Assembly (NCBI GenBank): GCA_002309305.1
Contig: DBWR01000032.1
Location: forward strand, 10,364 to 28,103
Length of the DNA stretch: 17,740 bases
Direction: 5' to 3'
Source of the DNA: Treponema sp. UBA1233
GTDB lineage: Bacteria > Spirochaetota > Spirochaetia > Treponematales > Treponemataceae
Shown: positions 8,251 to 15,155 of the stretch, one piece after another
Numbering within the stretch: position 1 is the stretch's first letter
How the letters are laid out: each line of letters starts with the position of its first letter
Notes under the pieces: model-generated
Databases searched by the model: none
What the model was told of the DNA's origin: nothing
What the model saw: only the letters and a program-made list of their open reading frames with translations
Position numbers and translations under genes: made by a program

Positions 8251-9141
8251 ATGGATAAGCGGGTTTTATTTGTAAATGAGGCACCGGAGAATTTCCTTAT
8301 TACTGCAATGGAAAAATCTCTGGAAAGTGCTGGTTATGAGGTAATTTTTGCCCAACCGCATCCAAAGGAAATAAAATCAATCTCCAACCTGCCCAAAATT
8401 TTTCTTGTTTATCTGGACGGAGATGAAACCAGATACAATGCAACCCTTACTTTTTTTGAATCCCTGATAAAGGCTGACCAGGACAACCATCTGTTTTTGA
8501 TAGGCAACCCCATCGACATAGAAAACTCATACCGCATAATCGACAAGGACCTGATTACCAAGGCATTCCAGAGGCCGGTAAACACCAGCGACCTGATTAC
8601 CCAGCTGGACATAGCATGCTCTGGCTACAGCATTGACTCCACAAACGGCGGTGTACAGAGAAGCTTTACGGGAAGTGAGGACGTAAACAAAAAGACAATC
8701 ATGATTGTTGACGACGACACTTCATTCCTGCGCTCAATGCAGACAAGCCTTTCCAAGAAATTCAACGTTTACATAACCAATTCCGGATTAAACGCCGTAG
8801 ACTTCCTCAAGGAACGCAAGGTGGACCTCATCCTTCTTGACTACGAGATGCCGATACTCTCCGGTCTTGAAACGTTCAGGATTTTGCGCAGCGAACAGAT
8901 GACCATAGATATCCCGGTAATATTCCTTACATCCAAGGACGACAAGAAAATCGTCATGCGCGTACTGGAAGGCAAACCGGAAAACTACCTCCTGAAGCCG
9001 ATTTCACCATCCATCCTTACCCAAACGGTGGAAGACTTCTTTGCAAAACAGGCCCGCGGAGAAACCAACAAAGCCATAGACCCCAGAATTCCAATTGATT
9101 TGGAAGACCTGGAAGACGACAAACCGGAAGAAGAAAAATGA
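8251..9141 (+). CDS. response regulator with two receiver domains, no output domain
   Basis: A 296-residue cytoplasmic protein with two CheY-like domains. The C-terminal receiver (about 147-266) is complete: acidic residues D154-D156 in IVDDD, phospho-acceptor Asp197 in LILLDYEMP, Thr227 and Lys249 in LLKP. The N-terminal domain (about 3-121) has the receiver outline (VLFVNEAPE, then LVYLDGDE with Asp56), but the usual acidic pair is missing and the Lys region reads AFQRP, so it is probably a non-phosphorylated pseudo-receiver. The C-terminus is a short acidic tail (EDLEDDKPEEEK) with no DNA-binding or enzymatic output. AGGAGGT at 8240-8246 overlaps the kinase stop, and the ABC gene's ATG overlaps this stop by 4 nt (ATGA). 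Likely role: phosphate acceptor from the HPt domain of the upstream kinase, acting by protein contact. The partner is unknown. Confidence 0.92.
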   Translation: MDKRVLFVNEAPENFLITAMEKSLESAGYEVIFAQPHPKEIKSISNLPKIFLVYLDGDETRYNATLTFFESLIKADQDNHLFLIGNPIDIENSYRIIDKDLITKAFQRPVNTSDLITQLDIACSGYSIDSTNGGVQRSFTGSEDVNKKTIMIVDDDTSFLRSMQTSLSKKFNVYITNSGLNAVDFLKERKVDLILLDYEMPILSGLETFRILRSEQMTIDIPVIFLTSKDDKKIVMRVLEGKPENYLLKPISPSILTQTVEDFFAKQARGETNKAIDPRIPIDLEDLEDDKPEEEK

Positions 9142-9989
9142 CGGACACACCCTGCATAGAATTCTCAGACGTAAGCTTTGCGTATCCCCCGGACGGAAGC
9201 AAGGACGAAAACGGTAACATCATTACCCCTTCCCCTGTATTTGACCACTTTACCGGTTCAATACCAGCCGGTTTTACAAGCCTCATTGGTCCCAACGGAA
9301 GCGGAAAATCCACATTCATGATGCTTGCAAGCGGACGTCTTGTTCCAGATTCAGGCAAAGTCACCCTTTTTGGACGTGACATAGCATCTCTGGACGAGCA
9401 GAACAAAAACCTTCTTGCATCAGTGATTTATCAGAACATGGAATTTGAGTCAGACGACAAGGTCTCTTCGCTGTTGGGCTATGTGTTTTCCAACGGTGCA
9501 TTAAAGGGAAATGCAAAAGCCATCAACAAAGGGGCATCGCTTTTAGACGAGGCAATCGAAGTATTTGAGCTTGAAAAACTGCTTGACCACGGTTTAAGGC
9601 AATTGAGCAAGGGAGAGATTCAGAGGGTGCTTCTGGCATTCAGCATGCTGTACGGAAGCGCTTCGGTTTTTATGGACGAGCCACTCTTTGCAATGGAATG
9701 GCAGCAGAAGAAAAACGCCCTGTCATACATACGCGACTATGCGGAGCAGACCAAGACCGCAATTTTCATATCGATGCATGAACTGGATTTGACAAGGGAA
9801 TACGCACAAAGGGTACTTTTATTCCACCCCAACCGCGACATGGATTACGGTACCCCCGACGAAGTGATGACTAATGAAGATTTGGAAAAAGCATACGGAG
9901 TCCCTGTGGCCATGCTCAAAAAATCAGAGGACATGACCCGAGAGACCCTTAACCAGATAAGTGAAGTCATTCCAAACTTAAGATGCTGA
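9138..9989 (+). CDS. ABC transporter ATP-binding protein, no permease nearby
   Basis: A 283-residue nucleotide-binding domain with all core motifs: Walker A GPNGSGKST at 51-59, Q-loop Gln99 in VIYQN, signature LSKGE at 156-160, Walker B SVFMDE at 176-181 with catalytic Glu181, and switch His214 in SMHELD. The D-loop after Walker B reads PLFAME rather than the common SALD. The overall outline resembles ATPases of import systems (FecE/BtuD-like), but no permease or binding protein is encoded next to it and the substrate cannot be given. ATGA overlap with the response regulator implies translational coupling, so it may be regulated with, or work with, the two-component system. The stop codon lies inside the left arm of the palindromic repeat cluster beginning at 9983, so the last residues (RC) are encoded by that element. 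Confidence 0.92.
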   Translation: MTDTPCIEFSDVSFAYPPDGSKDENGNIITPSPVFDHFTGSIPAGFTSLIGPNGSGKSTFMMLASGRLVPDSGKVTLFGRDIASLDEQNKNLLASVIYQNMEFESDDKVSSLLGYVFSNGALKGNAKAINKGASLLDEAIEVFELEKLLDHGLRQLSKGEIQRVLLAFSMLYGSASVFMDEPLFAMEWQQKKNALSYIRDYAEQTKTAIFISMHELDLTREYAQRVLLFHPNRDMDYGTPDEVMTNEDLEKAYGVPVAMLKKSEDMTRETLNQISEVIPNLRC

Positions 9990-10091
9990 ATCAAGTTCAG
10001 CATGACAGCGGCCGTCATTCCGGACCTGATCCGGAATCCTACAGAAAGATGCTGTGCGAAGCCGCCGAAGGCCATCAAGTTCAGCATGACA
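9983..10091. repeat. REP-like cluster of palindromes between convergent genes
   Basis: Three palindromic units lie head to tail. Unit 1 pairs ATGCTGAA (9983-9990) with TTCAGCAT (9996-10003) over a 5-nt loop. Unit 2 pairs ATTCCGGA (10017-10024) with TCCGGAAT (10030-10037), also 8 bp with a 5-nt loop. Unit 3 pairs ATGCTG (10049-10054) with CAGCAT (10082-10087) and has about 27 nt inserted in the loop. ATCAAGTTCAGCATGACA occurs twice exactly (9990-10007 and 10074-10091). The cluster fills the gap between two converging operons and could act as a bidirectional terminator. Its form recalls dispersed REP/BIME-type intergenic elements. Confidence 0.7.
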
Positions 10092-10092
10092 A

Positions 10093-10545
10093 TTACTTCT
10101 GAAGGATAAAGTCAAACACAAGGAATGTCTTTCCGTAGAACACACCACGCGCCTTAATGTTCTTGCCCTTAAGTTCTGCAAGCATTTCCATTTTGGCGTC
10201 TTCCACCTGCACCTGATATGTTCCGTCGTCCGTCTTTAACTTGAATGAACGCTTTCCTTTTCCACCGCTGACCTTGAGTTTTCCGGTCAATACAGTGAGT
10301 TCTGCCTTTACCTCTCCGGTCTTGAGCAAATCCTCTTCCTCAAAGCCCTCCGGCACACGGGCAGCTCCACCGCCACCGCCTTCTCCGAAATCAGCAGGCC
10401 TTTCTCCAACTACATGGAGCACGTTCTTTTGGTTTTGAACAATCTGTTCGTCCGAAGTATCTTCCTTGGTTCCACCGGCAACTACCGGGATGGCAGCCAT
10501 AGTAAAAAACAAAGTCATGGCTAAAACTGTTATCCTTCTTTTCAT
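10093..10545 (-). CDS. small exported protein, possible OB-fold, function unknown
   Basis: A 150-residue protein of no family I recognise. Residues 1-20 are a signal peptide (MKRR, hydrophobic core, VVA cleavage); the next residues are GGTKE with no Cys, so it is not a lipoprotein. A Gly-run (GEGGGGGA) lies around 52-59. The C-terminal half (about 75-150) alternates hydrophobic and polar residues with phrases such as TVLTGKLKV, YQVQVEDA, KGKNIKARGVFYGK and LVFDFIL, which suggests a small beta-barrel of OB type; this is inference from pattern only. ATG 10545 is preferred over TTG 10551 because the AGAGG element sits 6 nt before the ATG but directly touches the TTG. It starts 9 nt after the aminopeptidase stop, so it is probably the last gene of that operon, and it ends 1 nt from the palindrome cluster. 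Confidence 0.75.
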   Translation of the reverse strand: MKRRITVLAMTLFFTMAAIPVVAGGTKEDTSDEQIVQNQKNVLHVVGERPADFGEGGGGGAARVPEGFEEEDLLKTGEVKAELTVLTGKLKVSGGKGKRSFKLKTDDGTYQVQVEDAKMEMLAELKGKNIKARGVFYGKTFLVFDFILQK

Positions 10546-10554
10546 TTTCAACCT

Positions 10555-11673
10555 CTAGTCAAGTTTAAGATTTCCATTTTCCAGCAGGGTATAGCTGTGT
10601 CCGTCCTTATAATTGATTGTAAGGGTCGGTTCACGCACTATGCCGTCAAAATGGATTAATGCAGGAGCATCACCGTCGTAGTTCTGTCCTATTGCAAAGT
10701 GACAGGTCCTGAAAGCCTTTTCGTCCTCAAGCATGTTGCCGGTTATGTTTGCCGCAGGGTTCAATCCGATTCCAAGCTCACCGATGTTCCTTGCGTTACG
10801 GCTGTAAATCGCGCCCTGACCTTTTTCCAGCCTTCCGTTAAGTTCCATCTGAATGGCTTCTTTTTCTGCCGCAGTTATGTCCTTGAGCAGCCTTTTGGCT
10901 TCCTCTCCACCGCTTATGTCGGTAACAAAACCGCCTTCAACCTTGACCTTTATCGGAGTCTTGAGCATTGCGTCCCCTCCAGAAAAAGTCATGCTTCCGT
11001 CAAAAACAATGGTTCCGCTCACACCCTTTGATTCACCTACACCCGCCAGCTGAGGAGAAATGAACACCTCACCGCTTGGGATGTTTCCGCCGCTTCCAGG
11101 CTTTGAAAAGTCACCGTCATCGCTCAGGCCTTCCCTGTCGTTTACAGGAACAATAACATCGGTTCCACCAGGTGATGTCACATGAACAGTCAGGGCATCC
11201 TCATAAAGAGCGCATATTGCCTCGCACCTTTTCCTGAGGAGCTCATAGTCAATCTGCACCGTCCTGTTGAACATGTCCTGGGTAAGTCCCGGAGTCCACA
11301 CCGCACGCATGCATTTTTTGCCGCTCAACAGATAGTCGAAGGTGTTGTCGTAAGTTTCGCCATTTTCCATGACATAAGGGTTTGCTATGGCCGCAGCATC
11401 TTTACCGAGCTTGTTTGCCGAGATTGAAAAAATCACGTCCGGTTCTGTCTTTATTGCACCGATAACAGCCTTTTCCGCCATGTCCATGATGGTCTTCTTC
11501 GGCTGGAACATGAGGGTTGGTTTTGCCTCCACCTCCTGAGACGCAAGATACAGATCCTGCGCAATCAAATTAGTTTCTGGATTGGCAATTATCAAAACAG
11601 TTTCACCTTTCTTGATTTTGCACACTTCCTGAATCACAGTCTGTGCAGGTGTCTTTGTTTTTGAAGAAAACAT
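10555..11673 (-). CDS. M29-type (thermophilic/AmpS-like) metal-dependent aminopeptidase
   Basis: A 372-residue cytoplasmic protein matching the M29 aminopeptidase family, which removes N-terminal residues from peptides with a two-metal centre. The conserved metal-binding and active-site region is in order: GNIPSGEVF with Glu202, ARNIGELGIGLNPAA with Glu299, a glycine/acidic stretch TGNMLEDEKA (312-320), CHFAIGQN with His325, and LIHFDGIV with His341 and Asp343. The N-terminal part (KKGETVLIIANPETNLIAQDLY) matches the usual N-terminal domain. Length is slightly short of the roughly 400 residues usual for AmpS/AmpT. There is no signal peptide. The nearest Shine-Dalgarno (AAAGGAG) is 13 nt before the ATG, longer than usual. 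It lies 31 nt downstream of the secreted metallopeptidase gene with no obvious terminator between, so the two may act in sequence in peptide use; that link is inferred. Confidence 0.88.
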   Translation of the reverse strand: MFSSKTKTPAQTVIQEVCKIKKGETVLIIANPETNLIAQDLYLASQEVEAKPTLMFQPKKTIMDMAEKAVIGAIKTEPDVIFSISANKLGKDAAAIANPYVMENGETYDNTFDYLLSGKKCMRAVWTPGLTQDMFNRTVQIDYELLRKRCEAICALYEDALTVHVTSPGGTDVIVPVNDREGLSDDGDFSKPGSGGNIPSGEVFISPQLAGVGESKGVSGTIVFDGSMTFSGGDAMLKTPIKVKVEGGFVTDISGGEEAKRLLKDITAAEKEAIQMELNGRLEKGQGAIYSRNARNIGELGIGLNPAANITGNMLEDEKAFRTCHFAIGQNYDGDAPALIHFDGIVREPTLTINYKDGHSYTLLENGNLKLD

Positions 11674-11704
11674 ATTGATTCAATTACTCCTTTCGAAAAA
11701 AAAA

Positions 11705-13957
11705 CTAATTCTGTGTGGCTTCCGCTGTGGAATCAGAACCCGTCTCATAATCCTGAACGAAGATGTAAAGTTTTTCGTTTGCATTGGAGCTGGTCGTAAA
11801 CCTGAGCGTAACAGGCTCATTCGTAGTCACACGTCCAATGTTACGGAAAACAAAACCGGTCGGCTGGATGTCCACGGAAGTATTGCTGCTCAAGAGGGCC
11901 GGTCCGTAGGTTGATTTGTTGCGGTAACTATAACTCCACAGGTTGATTCCCTTGAGTGTTCCATTAAGTGTATTTGAAACAGTTGAAGACACCCCATTAT
12001 CCTCATAACCTACCTCGTCGGCATAAAGCGTAACCTGGCTAGTTGAACCAGAAATTTTGGTCGTATACTTTTCTCCCGGCACACAGTTTAATGAATATTG
12101 AGGATACTGATGATGAGTTTCTTCTTCAAATGCAGGCCTGAATCCACACGCCTTGATGTATTCTTTAAACAGCCAGTCCCAGGTAACGTCAGTTGAATTT
12201 ACAGCATTAACAGCCTGAACGATACTTTCAGTTCCAACAGCATTGTTTGTGCTCATTTTTTGGATCAAACGCCAGCCGCCAAAATTCCGTACGAGCCACG
12301 CTCCAAAGGCATAAGCGGTTCCATAAGAAATCCACGAATTAGTTTTTAGATACTGGGCGGTTCCGCTGTAATAATAATATGCGTTAAAGTTTTTGATTCG
12401 TCCTGTTGCAACCCTGTCTTCATCATGCAGTTCAAGCTGTTCTCCCATGATGTCTTCACACAGCATGGAAAGCATTTCGTTGTACCAGACACAGTCGTCA
12501 GTATCCAGGTTGTACCTCATTTCCTTTGTGTTAAAGTCAATCATGTGCTGATATTCATGGAACAATGTGGAGATGACGGTACCACTTACTTCATAATTAT
12601 CAATCTTGTAAGTGTTACGGGAAGAATCATAATTGCAGAACGGTATGTCGATGTAGAAGTATTTGCCTACGTTGGTAATGCTTCTCGCATCTGAGCTTGG
12701 ATAGCTTTCAGACTTATAGTAATCCTTTGAAAAGAAATAACCGACTACACCACAGGTTCCAGCCGTTCCGTCACGACCGATGTCATAAAGCACTATGTTA
12801 ACCCAATCTTTTGTAGGTCCGTTGTCTTTCATGGAAATTTTAGAACCAGATTTTGTTATCAGTTGATCAGATGTGCCTCCAAAGAGCGATTCCTCAAACT
12901 GATAGTGCTGGACAAATTTTAATGCAATATCCTGAATGACCCCAAGACCTATTTTTGTCTTTGATGAATTAGCGATTTCAGAAGCTTCCACATCATTTGC
13001 ATTTGCCCATACAAGACAGGCAATGTTATTTGGATCAGCAGTATCTTCTTCTGTTGTACCAGGCTTGTATCCGATGGCATAAAGGGTCATCCTCTCCTGC
13101 CTGAATGTCGAAAAGTCACTGTCTGCATCAACATAGATGGAGCGAGTCTGACCAATCCGAGGATCTGATTTATCAAATGGACCACCGTTTGTCGCAGCAC
13201 GTGATGGATTTGCAATTACATTTACAGAAGTCGGCGGAACAAAATGGCGGATCACATCTGCATTTGCATCCACACTCTCCGGAACATTGGAAGCCACAGC
13301 CTGTATGCCGGAATCCGCAGCCCTTAAACCAGAGACATAGCGACGCACCGCAGAAGACTTGATTACATTAGACGTTCCCGTATTTACGTTTGCATAGGTT
13401 ATCATTTTACCGGCAGCACCATTAATCGTAACGGAAGATACGCCTCCATCAAGTTCAAAAAAGTATCCGTCAGTTGCCACATCCTTTGTAACACTAGTTC
13501 CAGAACCGCTTCCTCCACCACCAGAGCCACCTCCAGCATTTTTACTTGGAGTAGCCTTTGCTGTGGCATATGAAATTACAGTTGAATTTTTGTTTTCCTC
13601 TTCATAAAGGGTAAGGGTAAAAGTATAGGATGTACCGTTAGTAAGCCCATCAACATAGCATCCGGTCGGCAAGAAGCCCTGTGCATCAGGTTCCATCCAG
13701 CCGCAATTCTCAGTTTTAATGGTGTTTGTATTTGTCTCCTTTGTCTCAAGATACAGATAACCGGAATAATAACCGTTGCTCCAAGAAAGCGAAACATATT
13801 TATCTCCGGGAGTTGCCGTAAAATCGCTTATCTGCCCGAACAATACCGGAACCAGAATGTTCAGCAAGTCACCGCAGGAAATAAAGCACAGGGACGAAAT
13901 TGAAATGACCAGTGCGGAAAGTATCTTTGTAAAAAATCCAGATTTAGTACGCCTCAT
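11705..13957 (-). CDS. surface lipoprotein with fibronectin-III-like domain and M30-type (hyicolysin-like) metallopeptidase domain
   Basis: A 750-residue lipoprotein. The N-terminus MRRTKSGFFTK, hydrophobic core and CFISC give a spirochaete-style lipobox with acylated Cys28. About 42-137 reads as a fibronectin type III domain (VSLSWS, YVDGLTNGTSYTFTLTLY). A flexible linker GGGSGGGGSGSG lies at 142-153. The catalytic region has HEYQH at 467-471 (His467, Glu468, His471) within VISTLFHEYQHMIDF, followed by WYNEMLSML at 491-499, where Glu494 is a candidate third zinc ligand; this layout matches M30 peptidases. The last roughly 130 residues are beta-rich. Predicted role: zinc peptidase anchored at the cell surface or outer membrane. 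The ATG is 12 nt downstream of the preceding lipoprotein stop, with AAGGGGG overlapping that stop codon, so the two are co-translated. Other zincin families cannot be excluded. Confidence 0.88.
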   Translation of the reverse strand: MRRTKSGFFTKILSALVISISSLCFISCGDLLNILVPVLFGQISDFTATPGDKYVSLSWSNGYYSGYLYLETKETNTNTIKTENCGWMEPDAQGFLPTGCYVDGLTNGTSYTFTLTLYEEENKNSTVISYATAKATPSKNAGGGSGGGGSGSGTSVTKDVATDGYFFELDGGVSSVTINGAAGKMITYANVNTGTSNVIKSSAVRRYVSGLRAADSGIQAVASNVPESVDANADVIRHFVPPTSVNVIANPSRAATNGGPFDKSDPRIGQTRSIYVDADSDFSTFRQERMTLYAIGYKPGTTEEDTADPNNIACLVWANANDVEASEIANSSKTKIGLGVIQDIALKFVQHYQFEESLFGGTSDQLITKSGSKISMKDNGPTKDWVNIVLYDIGRDGTAGTCGVVGYFFSKDYYKSESYPSSDARSITNVGKYFYIDIPFCNYDSSRNTYKIDNYEVSGTVISTLFHEYQHMIDFNTKEMRYNLDTDDCVWYNEMLSMLCEDIMGEQLELHDEDRVATGRIKNFNAYYYYSGTAQYLKTNSWISYGTAYAFGAWLVRNFGGWRLIQKMSTNNAVGTESIVQAVNAVNSTDVTWDWLFKEYIKACGFRPAFEEETHHQYPQYSLNCVPGEKYTTKISGSTSQVTLYADEVGYEDNGVSSTVSNTLNGTLKGINLWSYSYRNKSTYGPALLSSNTSVDIQPTGFVFRNIGRVTTNEPVTLRFTTSSNANEKLYIFVQDYETGSDSTAEATQN

Positions 13958-13969
13958 AATTCATCCCCC

Positions 13970-14476
13970 TTATTCACTGACCTTGGAAATGGCTCTTAAT
14001 TGTCCATAAACAGGATCCGTTTCACCTTTAATCAATTCATCAGTATTTCGATTGATTGCCGGAAGATTAAAATTGCCGACCAATGAACCGCTTCTTTTTT
14101 CATAACTCAGTGTTATAGTCTCTTCAGGCATGCCAATCATTTCATTAGGATTGTCCGAATCATACTCTGATTCCGGGAAAGATAAAGTTACAGTAGTTTT
14201 ATCAACAGAAAAAGTTCCTTCCGTCACATCACGTTCATTATCCCATGTAACAATCGTGCGGACAACGGTATTACTACTTGAGGCAAAATCCAACTGATAG
14301 ATAAAAAAACCATAAGAATTCAGGTACAATTCATTCAAATCAGGATCATCTATCCTGCTGAGCACATATCTGTACCCCTTTATATCCATCTCGTCGATTG
14401 TATTCTTGCACGATACCAGTCCAATCAAAACAAAGAACGGCAACAAAATACGAGCCGCAAACTTGAGTTTTTTCAT
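13970..14476 (-). CDS. small lipoprotein, function unknown
   Basis: A 168-residue lipoprotein with no family I can name. The signal is MKKLKFAARILLPFFVLIGLVSC, with lipobox LVSC and acylated Cys23. The rest is beta-rich and polar, with phrases such as FFIYQLDFASSS, TEGTFSVDKTTVTLSFPESEY and ETITLSYEKRSGSLVGNFNLP, which recall small lipocalin-like barrel proteins; this is a pattern impression only. GGAGG is 5 nt before the ATG, a strong ribosome binding site. It probably heads the operon that continues with the M30 lipoprotein (12 nt gap), the aminopeptidase and the small exported protein. Its leader and first codons are nearly the same as those of the next lipoprotein gene upstream, although the mature proteins are not clearly alike. 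Confidence 0.85.
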   Translation of the reverse strand: MKKLKFAARILLPFFVLIGLVSCKNTIDEMDIKGYRYVLSRIDDPDLNELYLNSYGFFIYQLDFASSSNTVVRTIVTWDNERDVTEGTFSVDKTTVTLSFPESEYDSDNPNEMIGMPEETITLSYEKRSGSLVGNFNLPAINRNTDELIKGETDPVYGQLRAISKVSE

Positions 14477-14542
14477 TCAAACCTCCAGCCAGACATAAAA
14501 CAAAAATCAACTCATCCCGTAACAAAGAGAACTTTTACCATA

Positions 14543-14571
14543 ATTTTAATACAAAAGTACGATTTCTGCAA
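14543..14571 (-). promoter_or_regulatory. promoter of the lipoprotein/M30/M29 operon
   Basis: On the minus strand, TTGCAG (14571-14566) and TAAAAT (14548-14543) are 17 nt apart, a good housekeeping-sigma promoter with a leader of roughly 60 nt. The -10 region shares ACTTTTGTA...AAAT...ATGG with the promoter of the 134-aa lipoprotein gene. Confidence 0.5.
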
Positions 14572-14594
14572 TCAGAGGGCGGTTAAACCCACAG

Positions 14595-14999
14595 TCAATC
14601 AAAAGGGAAGCCGGAATTCCTGTCCGTTACCCAAAAACTGTCACCGTCCGATATCTTCAGGTACAGAAAATTGGTTGAATCCTTTTCCTGCCAGATTATC
14701 CTGTTTTTCTCTATTTTAAAAGTATTCTTGAAAAGAGGGTTCCCCATATCTCCACCGTCGTGCATGGTCAATATGTTGCCGTTGACTTTCCATGTTCCGG
14801 AACCGATATAGCTGCTAAGTGCCCCCTCATAATACAGGAAGGTTCCATCCTCATTAAGCTGAATCCTAAAATCGCTTCCAAAGCCCTCTTTTTCATAAAG
14901 AAAAATTTTCCCCGAAACCGTCAGATTTTTTCCACTTTTACACGCCGCAAAAGATGCCACAACCAACACCATCACACAAAACAAAGGCAGTTTTTTCAT
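14595..14999 (-). CDS. small lipoprotein, function unknown
   Basis: A 134-residue lipoprotein. The signal is MKKLPLFCVMVLVVASFAAC with acylated Cys20 (lipobox FAAC, relaxed in the way usual for spirochaetes). The mature part is a run of short beta strands: FRIQLNEDGTFLYYEGALSSYIGSGTWKVNGNILTMHDGG, then FKIEKNRIIWQEKDSTNFLYLKI. This GTW-V-GN-LTM pattern is typical of small lipocalin-like barrel domains found in many host-associated bacteria, so a lipocalin-like fold is a reasonable guess; no ligand is known. GGAGG is 5 nt before the ATG. A separate promoter precedes the next gene downstream, so this gene is probably transcribed on its own or as a distal part of read-through. It is divergent from hsdM. 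Confidence 0.83.
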   Translation of the reverse strand: MKKLPLFCVMVLVVASFAACKSGKNLTVSGKIFLYEKEGFGSDFRIQLNEDGTFLYYEGALSSYIGSGTWKVNGNILTMHDGGDMGNPLFKNTFKIEKNRIIWQEKDSTNFLYLKISDGDSFWVTDRNSGFPFD

Positions 15000-15087
15000 T
15001 CAAACCTCCAGCCTAAAGTAAAACAATATTTCCCCGGTTCCGTAACATTCTGGCTATCAAGTGCCCCTCCTAAAACATCTTTCCCAT

Positions 15088-15116
15088 ATTTTACAAAAGT
15101 TAAAATTCTTCAGTAA
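15088..15116 (-). promoter_or_regulatory. promoter of the 134-aa lipoprotein gene
   Basis: On the minus strand TTACTG (15116-15111) and TAAAAT (15093-15088) are 17 nt apart. The -35 is weak. Its -35 lies only 3 nt from that of the divergent hsdM promoter, so the two may compete or share control. Confidence 0.4.
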
Positions 15117-15119
15117 TAA

Positions 15120-15149
15120 CTGCCAAAAAGGCAAAAAATAGTGTATAAT
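15120..15149 (+). promoter_or_regulatory. hsdM promoter, close to the start codon
   Basis: A perfect TATAAT (15144-15149) and CTGCCA (15120-15125) are separated by 18 nt. The predicted start of transcription, about 15155-15157, coincides with the hsdM ATG at 15156. A small palindrome TGCC-AAAAA-GGCA (15121-15133) overlaps the -35 and spacer and could be an operator. Confidence 0.5.
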
Positions 15150-15155
15150 GGAGGA

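Noticed and set aside
10546..10551. TTG start for the small exported protein
   Set aside because: It directly abuts the AGAGG; ATG 10545 has correct spacing and starts a normal signal peptide.
15141..15155. GTG start for hsdM
   Set aside because: No ribosome binding site and the codons overlap the -10 box.
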